This document shows, piece after piece, positions 6,413 through 12,311 of a stretch of DNA of 19,522 nucleotides. Position numbers and translations under genes: made by a program. Under the pieces are notes generated by a model. That model was not told the origin of the DNA, ran no database searches, and worked only from the letters and a program-made list of their open reading frames with translations. This stretch comes from Holophagales bacterium UBA2201. Its GTDB lineage: Bacteria; Acidobacteriota; Thermoanaerobaculia; UBA2201. Numbering within the stretch: position 1 is the stretch's first letter; each line of letters starts with the position of its first letter. The stretch lies in contig DCUZ01000069.1 in assembly GCA_002327305.1 (NCBI GenBank), positions 175 through 19,696 of the forward strand, in the 5' to 3' direction.

Positions 6413-7756
6413 CTAATCGAGCAACACCGTTCCCGAGAGAAGAATCCGGGTAGTACGCGACCTCATGGAATTATCGTAGACAAACACGATATCGCCTCCG
6501 ATAACAGTCCAAGCTGCCTTTTCTTCTCCGCGCAATTGCATGATTGCAATGTCCCAATTTGTTTTTCCAAGCTTGAATCCCGCGCCCATCGTATAGCCCT
6601 TATAGATCGGCTGTTCTCCCAGCATCCCCCCCATTTGGTTTATCATCTGCTCTTGACGATAATAGCCGGCGCGCAGTATCCATTGGGAGCGACCATCCGA
6701 TGGATGGCGGTACTCGAAGCCCAGTTTCCACGTGTCTGAATCTTTTTGACCATAGGCAAGGGATGGAAAACCGATATTTTCATAGGTATGACCGTATTTG
6801 TATTCATCCAGACTGCCTTTGGACCAATTCATCCGCGAATAATCCATCGCAACGAGCCATTGTGGCATGGGGCTCCAGGCAATTCCCAGGCCGTGCCCGT
6901 CCGGCCAATGAACCTGGGTATGGTCTTTAACCGCGTCTGCCTCCAAATCCGCACTGGCCGGTTTAAAAAATGTCCATTGATAATCCAGTCCTGCGTCTAA
7001 GCCCGACCGATAGACCGCGCCGACACCAACCGAGGGGAGAACCTGAATGTGGACGCCCAAGTCCCAGAGAAGGCCTGAAAAAGCGTAATCGCGGTAGATG
7101 CGATAAGAAGAGGAATAGCCCTGCCTGGGATCGGAGATGCCATCGAAGCCATAATCGGCGTTCATAAAGTGCAAATTAATGCCGAGGCTCAGCCAATGCG
7201 CCATCTTCATGGCGCCGGCCATCCCCCAATCGTCAATTCCTCCATGGCTGTCAGTCTTCCAATCGGATGGATGTTCCCAATGATCCGTTATTGTACCGTC
7301 GGGATCTTCAAATTCCCTTAACTGAATCCAGGAGCCCTTTGCATCAGGAAAAGAGGCCAGGCGACGATAGCCGGCTTGCAATGCCAATTGCTTACCACCT
7401 ATGATCACTGGCTTCAGCGCCGAGATATATCCCAAGCCGGACCAATGGCCATCGCTTCTGTCATCTAATGTCTCATAACGTTCAATGAAGTCATCCCCCG
7501 TAAAAACCCAATGAGTCTCCTGTAGTTCGTGGTATTTTTCTTCTGTGGCGATATGCTCTGCAGCAAAACTCACTTGAGCCTTTGCGATTTGGGCCAATCC
7601 TGCTGGGTTATGCCAGACGCCCGCTGGATTAGCGGCGATTGCAATGCCTGCACCACCTCGCCCCATTGCCTCGACGTTTACACCTTCCGTATTGTCATAC
7701 CATAGTTGAGGAAATATCGGGAGCGCGAAAAATATTAGTAACAGCCCAATCTTCAT
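6413..7756 (-). CDS. Outer-membrane beta-barrel protein (PorV/FadL-like), low-GC and probably transferred
   Basis: A 447-residue secreted protein with a signal peptide at 1-17 (MKIGLLLIFFALPIFPQ) followed by AMGRGGAGIAIAANPAGVWHNPAGLA (about 31-56, split here only for description). A Gly-rich strand then N-P-A-G motifs is the usual start of FadL- and PorV/UPF0164-like outer-membrane barrels. The rest alternates aromatic and polar residues as barrel strands do. The ATG at 7756 has a good Shine-Dalgarno sequence (GAGGAGA). The gene is far lower in G+C than its neighbours by eye, roughly half G+C, with AT-ending codons common, which suggests horizontal transfer. The C-terminus (RILLSGTVLLD) lacks the terminal aromatic residue expected for barrel assembly, so the 3' end may be altered. 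The substrate or partner is unknown; it has no operon partner. Confidence 0.75.
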   Translation of the reverse strand: MKIGLLLIFFALPIFPQLWYDNTEGVNVEAMGRGGAGIAIAANPAGVWHNPAGLAQIAKAQVSFAAEHIATEEKYHELQETHWVFTGDDFIERYETLDDRSDGHWSGLGYISALKPVIIGGKQLALQAGYRRLASFPDAKGSWIQLREFEDPDGTITDHWEHPSDWKTDSHGGIDDWGMAGAMKMAHWLSLGINLHFMNADYGFDGISDPRQGYSSSYRIYRDYAFSGLLWDLGVHIQVLPSVGVGAVYRSGLDAGLDYQWTFFKPASADLEADAVKDHTQVHWPDGHGLGIAWSPMPQWLVAMDYSRMNWSKGSLDEYKYGHTYENIGFPSLAYGQKDSDTWKLGFEYRHPSDGRSQWILRAGYYRQEQMINQMGGMLGEQPIYKGYTMGAGFKLGKTNWDIAIMQLRGEEKAAWTVIGGDIVFVYDNSMRSRTTRILLSGTVLLD

Positions 7757-7771
7757 AGTATCTCCTCTTTA

Positions 7772-7800
7772 AATATCTTCAGCTCAACCTCATAGTTCAA
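7772..7800 (-). promoter_or_regulatory. Candidate promoter of the low-GC barrel gene
   Basis: On the minus strand TTGAAC (7800-7795) is followed after 17 bases by GATATT (7777-7772), or after 18 by ATATTT. The start codon is at 7756 with a Shine-Dalgarno sequence between. This gives a normal leader, unlike the leaderless layout of the resident genes. Confidence 0.35.
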
Positions 7801-7807
7801 GGCCCAA

Positions 7808-7835
7808 AGCCGACAGCTGACAGCCGATAGCTGAA
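7808..7835. repeat. Heptamer tandem array (AGCYGAY)
   Basis: Four units in perfect 7-bp register: AGCCGAC, AGCTGAC, AGCCGAT and AGCTGAA. It fills the short gap between the end of rtcB and the promoter region of the barrel gene. Read on the minus strand, it lies immediately downstream of the rtcB stop. Confidence 0.65.
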
Positions 7836-7842
7836 GGCGTTT

Positions 7843-9282
7843 TCACCCCTTTATCACCCCCACCGGTCGAAACCGGGCCACCTTGAGGGAGATGCCGGTG
7901 CGGTGCATGACTTCGGCTACGGCGGAAACGTCCTTGTAGGCCTCGGGCATTTCCTCGGCTATCGTTTTCTTGTTGGCGGCCATGACTTCGACATGCCTTT
8001 CCTTCATCTCCGCTAGTATATTTCGTTTGGAGGCCTCTCTCAGGGCCTGGGACCTGGACATCTGCCTTCCGGCCCCGTGGGCGGAGGAGCCGAAGGTTTC
8101 CTGCATGGCCTTCTCGGTGCCGACCAGCAAGTACGAGGCTCGCCCCATGTCGCCGGGGAGGAGGACCGGCTGGCCTACTGCCCGATAGCGCTCCGGCACT
8201 TCGTGCCGGCCGGGGCCGAAGGCCCTTGTGGCCCCCTTGCGGTGGACTGCGACTTTGCGTTTTTCGCCCTCGAACTCGTGCTCCTCGAACTTGACGATGT
8301 TGTGGGCCAGGTCGTAGACGAGGCCGAACCCGAGCTGTTTGGGGCTGACGCCGGCGCTTCGCTCCAGGGCCCTCTGGGCCAGGGCCATCAGGATCTGGCG
8401 GTTGGCCCAGGCGAAGTTGGCGCTGGCGCGCATGGCGCCCAGGTATCTCTGCCCCTCCGGCGAGCCCAGGGGGACGCAGGCGAGTTGGCGGTCCGGGAGA
8501 TGGATGCCGTACCGGCGCATCGCCTCACCCAGGACGCGAAGGTAATCGTCGCACACCTGGTATCCCAGGCCGCGGCTCCCGGAGTGGATCATCACCGTCA
8601 CCTGCCCCTCGAAAAGGCCATAGGCCTGGGCTGCTTCCGGGTGGTAGATCTCCTCCACCACGGCAAGCTCGACGAAATGATTGCCGCTCCCGAGGGTCCC
8701 CAATTGGTCGGAACCCCGTTCGTTGGCCCGTTTGGAAACGCCCTCCGGATCGGCATCGCGGAAAGCCCCGCGCTCCTCGGTGAACTCGAGGTCGGCGTTC
8801 GTCCCGTAGCCCTTCTTCACCGCCCATCCGGCCCCTTGGGCGAGGACCATCTGGAGATCGCCCCTGGACAGCCGCGGGATGGCCCCGTGCGAGCCGATGC
8901 CGGTGGGGATCATCGCGTACAGGGAGGCGACGATCTCCGGGAGGCGGTCCTTGATGGAAGGGTAATCGAGGGAAGTCCTCGCCAGCCGGACGCCGCAGTT
9001 GATGTCGTATCCGACCCCCCCGGGGGAGACCACCCCGTCCTCGGCGTCCATGGCAGCCACGCCCCCGATGGAGAAGCCGTACCCCTGGTGGATGTCGGGC
9101 ATGGCGAAGGAGTAGCCCACGATGCCGGGGAGGGTGGCCACGTTGGCCACCTGCTGGAGGGAGGCCTCGTGGCGGACATGGTCGAGGAGCGCCTCGTCCA
9201 GGTAGAGGCGCCCCGGCACCCGCATCTCCCCTTCGCGGGGGATCTCGTAGATGTTTTCTGCGACCTCTCTTATATTGGTCAT
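7843..9282 (-). CDS. rtcB: RNA-splicing ligase RtcB
   Basis: RtcB joins RNA ends with 2',3'-cyclic phosphate (or 3'-phosphate) to 5'-OH ends using GTP and Mn2+, in RNA repair or tRNA splicing. The 479-residue form from Met9282 matches the archaeal-like RtcB length. All metal/guanylylation residues are visible: Cys96 in GYDINCGVR, His202 in GSGNHFVEL, His233 in IHSGSRGLG, His327 in DLAHNIVKFE, and the guanylylated His402 in SSAHGAGRQMSR. A longer in-frame start at 9354 is rejected because it would overlap archease by about 60 bases and adds basic residues not typical of the family. The chosen ATG lies 10 bases after the archease stop but has no Shine-Dalgarno sequence; the six bases before it are CCTCCT, its complement. 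It is the second gene of the archease-rtcB operon. Confidence 0.95.
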   Translation of the reverse strand: MTNIREVAENIYEIPREGEMRVPGRLYLDEALLDHVRHEASLQQVANVATLPGIVGYSFAMPDIHQGYGFSIGGVAAMDAEDGVVSPGGVGYDINCGVRLARTSLDYPSIKDRLPEIVASLYAMIPTGIGSHGAIPRLSRGDLQMVLAQGAGWAVKKGYGTNADLEFTEERGAFRDADPEGVSKRANERGSDQLGTLGSGNHFVELAVVEEIYHPEAAQAYGLFEGQVTVMIHSGSRGLGYQVCDDYLRVLGEAMRRYGIHLPDRQLACVPLGSPEGQRYLGAMRASANFAWANRQILMALAQRALERSAGVSPKQLGFGLVYDLAHNIVKFEEHEFEGEKRKVAVHRKGATRAFGPGRHEVPERYRAVGQPVLLPGDMGRASYLLVGTEKAMQETFGSSAHGAGRQMSRSQALREASKRNILAEMKERHVEVMAANKKTIAEEMPEAYKDVSAVAEVMHRTGISLKVARFRPVGVIKG

Positions 9283-9292
9283 AGGAGGTCTT

Positions 9293-9703
9293 TTACAGGT
9301 CGAAGGTGATCTCCGCCAGCCAACCCTCCCCCTCCCTGCGCAGAACGGCCTCATGGTAGGTGGCGGCCTTGATCTCGGTGGAGGGGGATTGGGCGGTCCT
9401 TTCGGTCAGGAAGGTGAGCTTCCAATTAGTGAGGTCATCCCGGAGGAACACCCCGCGGATATGCAGGCGCCGTTCCTGGAGGATGAATAGCGCCTCGTTG
9501 AGGGCCGCCACGAAGCGCGCCAGACCGTCCCCGCCATCCACCACGGCGCGCACCTCCTCGTCTTCGCCCGCAAAGGGCGGGCCGTACAAGTATTCTCCCA
9601 GGGCGCGCGCAGCGGTCTCAACAAGCTTTTCCATCGTCGGGGCCCGGAACCGGACCCGCAGGTCGGCGGTGTGGTCGAGGAACTCCACGGAGGGGCCGCT
9701 CAT
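9293..9703 (-). CDS. Archease, RtcB activator
   Basis: This 136-residue protein belongs to the archease family, which speeds RtcB guanylylation and lets the ligase turn over. The diagnostic N-terminal FLDHTADL (8-15) with the acidic residues Asp10 and Asp14 is present, followed by the usual EKLVETAARALGEYLYG segment and a C-terminal region with YHEAVLRREGEGWLAEITFDL (split here for description) typical of the family. The length is standard. It lies 10 bases upstream of rtcB on the same strand, the common archease-rtcB pairing. The ATG at 9703 follows a TATCAT -10 box by 7 bases and has no Shine-Dalgarno sequence, so it is probably read from a leaderless transcript. Confidence 0.92.
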   Translation of the reverse strand: MSGPSVEFLDHTADLRVRFRAPTMEKLVETAARALGEYLYGPPFAGEDEEVRAVVDGGDGLARFVAALNEALFILQERRLHIRGVFLRDDLTNWKLTFLTERTAQSPSTEIKAATYHEAVLRREGEGWLAEITFDL

Positions 9704-9710
9704 ATCTCAT

Positions 9711-9716
9711 ATGATA
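9711..9716 (-). promoter_or_regulatory. -10 box of archease-rtcB operon (leaderless)
   Basis: TATCAT on the minus strand ends 7 bases before the archease ATG, placing the expected transcription start at or within a base or two of the start codon. No clear -35 is seen. Confidence 0.5.
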
Positions 9717-9761
9717 GCAGAAGAAGCTGCCAGCAGACCGGGGCATTGCCACAAAATCGAG

Positions 9762-9782
9762 ATTCCGGATCAAGTCCGGAAT
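9762..9782. repeat. Perfect inverted repeat ATTCCGGA-TCAAG-TCCGGAAT
   Basis: An 8-bp perfect stem with a 5-base loop in the gap between archease and the divergent membrane-protein gene. The wider sequence (CCGGATCAAGTCCGGAATGAC) resembles a dispersed palindromic repeat I recall as common in many proteobacterial genomes, so it may be a dispersed repeat rather than a local operator. Confidence 0.65.
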
Positions 9783-9869
9783 GACACAAGGGGAAAAGCC
9801 GCTTGAAAGACGATAGCCGGAAAGACTTCGGACGGCGGGCTGCGGATGCCAGGCACGATACTTTTGGGG

Positions 9870-9893
9870 GGCCCGGAAACCATAGGGCCTTTT
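9870..9893 (+). terminator. Weak hairpin plus T-run
   Basis: GGCCC (9870-9874) can pair with GGGCC (9885-9889) and is followed by TTTT (9890-9893). With a 5-bp stem and a 10-base loop it would be a weak terminator or insulator. It lies about 20 bases before the -10 box of the next gene, so it could stop read-through rather than attenuate that gene. Confidence 0.25.
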
Positions 9894-9913
9894 CGCCTAC
9901 CCGCATTTCGCGC

Positions 9914-9919
9914 TATGAT
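9914..9919 (+). promoter_or_regulatory. -10 box of the DUF6498-like gene (leaderless)
   Basis: TATGAT ends 6 bases before the ATG at 9926, so transcription should start at the start codon. No Shine-Dalgarno sequence is present. This supports the choice of 9926 over the in-frame TTG at 9803. Confidence 0.5.
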
Positions 9920-9925
9920 GGTCCC

Positions 9926-10816
9926 ATGGACCGTTCCCGCATCGCACTAGACCTTGGCCTTTTCCTTGCCACCCTCGGACTGGCGTGGCACCAGCATTGG
10001 TCGGTCACGGACCTGGTGTGGGGGCTCTGGATCTCCTCTTTGGTTCTGGGATATACCTTCATCCTCGTCTCCATCGCCGGGGTCTTCGGCGCGCCCACCG
10101 TGGCCGAAGCCGTGGACGGCAAGGGGGTTGTCGTCAACGCCAAGGTCTCGCCGGGGTGCCAGAGCATGGTCCCCGTCGGTTTCATGCTGGTCTTCATCCT
10201 CTTCGTCACCGGATTCAACCGCTTGACCCTGTATGCCCTACTTTTCATCGTGCCGGCCCTCGTCCTCGCCGTCGGGGGGGCGATGCGTCACAAGCCGGGA
10301 TGGGAGCGTTTCCCCGACCCCGACAGGGGGATGGCGAAAGCAATCATCCTCCTCCCCTACGCCCTCTTCATGCTGGCCTTCTTCACCGTTCACTTCGGGA
10401 TGTTTCACTTCGTCCACTCCATTTTCCTTAACGGGTTCTTCCCCATCGTCCAGGACTCCCCCTTCGGCAAGACGATCGAACAGACCGGCGGGTACTTTGT
10501 CGAACTGGTCCGGGAATCGCTCCACCGCTATTGGCCCTTCGTCCTGGCCGGGGGGCTCTCCCGGCTGCCCGACTACGCCGCCGCCTTCCGGACCACGGGA
10601 GGCGAGCTGATGTTCAAGCCCTATCTGAACGTGATCCGGATGCACATCATGATCTTCGTCTTCGCGGGCCTGGGGGCCGCGGGGCTGCGGGACGCCGCCC
10701 TCTACCCCGTCCTCATCCTTTATTTCTTCCCGTTCGGGGCGGTGTTCAAGGCGGCTTTTTCAAAGAAAAATCCGCCGGCTGGGACGCCGGGACGCTATGA
10801 CGCTGGGAGGCCTTGA
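9926..10816 (+). CDS. DUF6498-like polytopic membrane protein
   Basis: A 296-residue integral membrane protein of unknown function. Hydrophobic segments lie near residues 8-20, 30-54, 83-96, 100-118, 138-153, 156-172, 200-212, 236-252 and 258-276. The motif FFTVHFGMFHFVHSIF (152-167) and the late NVIRMHIMIFVFAG (235-248) are what I associate with DUF6498 membrane proteins; this is a memory-based family match. The His-rich motif (His156, His161, His164) and His240 could bind metal or haem, but nothing proves this. The ATG at 9926 is chosen because a TATGAT box lies just ahead and because the 41 residues encoded upstream are charged and unlike a membrane-protein start. It is divergent from archease-rtcB and convergent with serS. 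Confidence 0.7.
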   Translation: MDRSRIALDLGLFLATLGLAWHQHWSVTDLVWGLWISSLVLGYTFILVSIAGVFGAPTVAEAVDGKGVVVNAKVSPGCQSMVPVGFMLVFILFVTGFNRLTLYALLFIVPALVLAVGGAMRHKPGWERFPDPDRGMAKAIILLPYALFMLAFFTVHFGMFHFVHSIFLNGFFPIVQDSPFGKTIEQTGGYFVELVRESLHRYWPFVLAGGLSRLPDYAAAFRTTGGELMFKPYLNVIRMHIMIFVFAGLGAAGLRDAALYPVLILYFFPFGAVFKAAFSKKNPPAGTPGRYDAGRP

Positions 10817-10837
10817 AGCCCGCAGATGGCAATAGCC

Positions 10838-10851
10838 AGGCTGAAGGCTGA
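10838..10851. repeat. Short heptamer repeat (AGGCTGA x2)
   Basis: Two exact AGGCTGA units in the 165-base gap between the DUF6498-like gene and serS. It is related in style to the AGCYGAY heptamers at 7808-7835. Confidence 0.4.
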
Positions 10852-10873
10852 AGAAAAACGGAACAAATCCGAA

Positions 10874-10910
10874 ACCGATTCCCGATTGCGATACCGATCC
10901 CGATTCCGAT
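10874..10910. repeat. Hexamer tandem array (NCCGAT), same family as 4116-4184
   Basis: Units ACCGAT, TCCCGAT (one base longer), TGCGAT, ACCGAT, CCCGAT and TCCGAT run in near-perfect 6-bp register. This is the reverse complement of the ATCGGN units at 4116-4145. It again lies between two convergent genes. It is followed at about 10926-10950 by another A-rich degenerate repeat, with ACTTGAAAC and AACTTGAAAC. Confidence 0.65.
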
Positions 10911-10981
10911 GATAACGGTGGATGGGACTTGAAACCTGGAACTTGAAACGCTCGAAATCGGATGGGAGTTCTTTCCCCCGT

Positions 10982-12265
10982 TTACGGCTGCTTTGTGATC
11001 TCCCTCACCCCGTCCATGAACGGAACGAGGGCTTCAGGGATCGCGATGGAGCCGTCCTCGCGCTGGTAGTTCTCCAGGATGGCCACCAGGGTGCGCCCCA
11101 CCGCGAGGCCGGAGCCGTTGAGGGTGTGGACGAAGTCCGACTTCCCCATCCCCGCCTGCTTGAACCGGATGCCCGCGCGGCGGGCCTGGAAGTCCTGGAA
11201 ATTGGAGCAGGAGGAGATCTCGCGATAGGTCTTTTGCGACGGGAGCCACACCTCGAGGTCGTAGCACTTGGCGGCGCCGAACCCCAGGTCGCCGGTGCAG
11301 AGCGCCACGACGCGGTAGGGCAGGCCCAGGCGCTGGAGCACCGCCTCGGCGTCGGCCGTCAGCCCCTCCAGTTCGTCGTAGGAACTGTCCGGATGGGCGA
11401 ATTTGACCAGTTCCACCTTGTTGAACTGGTGCTGGCGGATGAGGCCGCGGGTGTCCTTCCCCCAGGAGCCCGCCTCGGAACGGAAACACGGGGTGTAGGC
11501 GCAGAACTTGATCGGCAATTTCTCGCCGCTCAGGGTCTCGTTGCGGAAGAGGTTCGTCACCGGCACCTCGGCGGTGGGGACGAGATAGTAGTCCCATCCC
11601 TCCAATTTGAAGAGGTCCTCGGCGAACTTGGGCAGCTGCCCCGTTCCCGTGCAGGAGGCGCTGTTGACCATGAAGGGGGGGAGGACCTCCTCGTAGCCCT
11701 TGGCCCGGTGCATGTCCAGCATGAAGTTGATCAGCGCCCGCTCCAACCGCGCCCCGGCCCCGCGGACCACGGCGAACCGGGAGCCGGTGATCTTGGAGGC
11801 CCGCTCGAAGTCGAGGATGCCGAGGGCGGTACCGAGGTCGGCATGCGATTGGGGTTCGAAGGCGAAGGCCCGCGGTTCCCCCACCGTGCGCACGACGGCG
11901 TTGGCGTGTTCGTCCCTGCCCTTGGGGACCGACTCGTGGGGGACGTTGGGGAGGGTCAGTTCGAGGGAGCGCAGGTCGCGGTCCACCTCGACCAACTTGG
12001 CCTCCAGCTCCTTGATGGTCTCCCCCACCTGGCGCATCATGGTGGTGAGGTCGGTCGCGTCCTCTTTGGCCTTCTTGAGACGGGCGATCTCCTCCGACGC
12101 GGTGTTCCGGCGGTTCCGGAGCTTCTCCACCTCGGCGACGATGCGCTTGCGCTCGGCGTCCAACTGGATGAAGGCGTCCAGGTCCACGGCCCCGGCCATG
12201 TTGCGGGAGGCCAGCATCTCCCGGATGAATTCGATGTTCTCGCGGACGAAATCACGGGACAGCAT
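10982..12265 (-). CDS. serS: Seryl-tRNA synthetase
   Basis: A class II aminoacyl-tRNA synthetase charging tRNA-Ser (and tRNA-Sec where present) with serine. At 427 residues it has the normal bacterial length. The N-terminal part (about 28-100) is a long charged coiled coil that grips the tRNA variable arm. The catalytic core shows the TAE serine-site motif (231-233), motif 2 with FRSEAGSWGKDTRGL (261-275) and QHQFNKVE, and motif 3 with GLAVGRTLVAILENYQ (386-401; Arg391). The ATG at 12265 lies 8 bases after a TACAAT box and has no Shine-Dalgarno sequence, suggesting a leaderless transcript separate from the upstream operon. It is convergent with the DUF6498-like gene. Confidence 0.97.
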   Translation of the reverse strand: MLSRDFVRENIEFIREMLASRNMAGAVDLDAFIQLDAERKRIVAEVEKLRNRRNTASEEIARLKKAKEDATDLTTMMRQVGETIKELEAKLVEVDRDLRSLELTLPNVPHESVPKGRDEHANAVVRTVGEPRAFAFEPQSHADLGTALGILDFERASKITGSRFAVVRGAGARLERALINFMLDMHRAKGYEEVLPPFMVNSASCTGTGQLPKFAEDLFKLEGWDYYLVPTAEVPVTNLFRNETLSGEKLPIKFCAYTPCFRSEAGSWGKDTRGLIRQHQFNKVELVKFAHPDSSYDELEGLTADAEAVLQRLGLPYRVVALCTGDLGFGAAKCYDLEVWLPSQKTYREISSCSNFQDFQARRAGIRFKQAGMGKSDFVHTLNGSGLAVGRTLVAILENYQREDGSIAIPEALVPFMDGVREITKQP

Positions 12266-12273
12266 AGGCGGTT

Positions 12274-12279
12274 ATTGTA
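12274..12279 (-). promoter_or_regulatory. -10 box of serS (leaderless)
   Basis: TACAAT on the minus strand, 8 bases before the serS ATG, lies in the 46-base gap after the glycosyltransferase gene. There is no Shine-Dalgarno sequence between. It indicates that serS has its own promoter although it follows the envelope operon on the same strand. Confidence 0.5.
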
Positions 12280-12311
12280 GCACGGCCGCCACGCGGACCC
12301 GGCTTCGCGCC

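Noticed and set aside
8077..9309. Open frame of about 410 codons on the plus strand opposite rtcB
   Set aside because: It is a shadow of rtcB, which has every catalytic residue; the antisense translation has no recognisable features.
9783..9925. Riboswitch upstream of the DUF6498-like gene
   Set aside because: I could not match the conserved cores of common riboswitches, and the -10 box just before the start codon makes a long leader unlikely.
10922..12280. Open frame of about 450 codons on the plus strand opposite serS
   Set aside because: It is antisense to an unmistakable seryl-tRNA synthetase; the composition is biased and no domain is visible.
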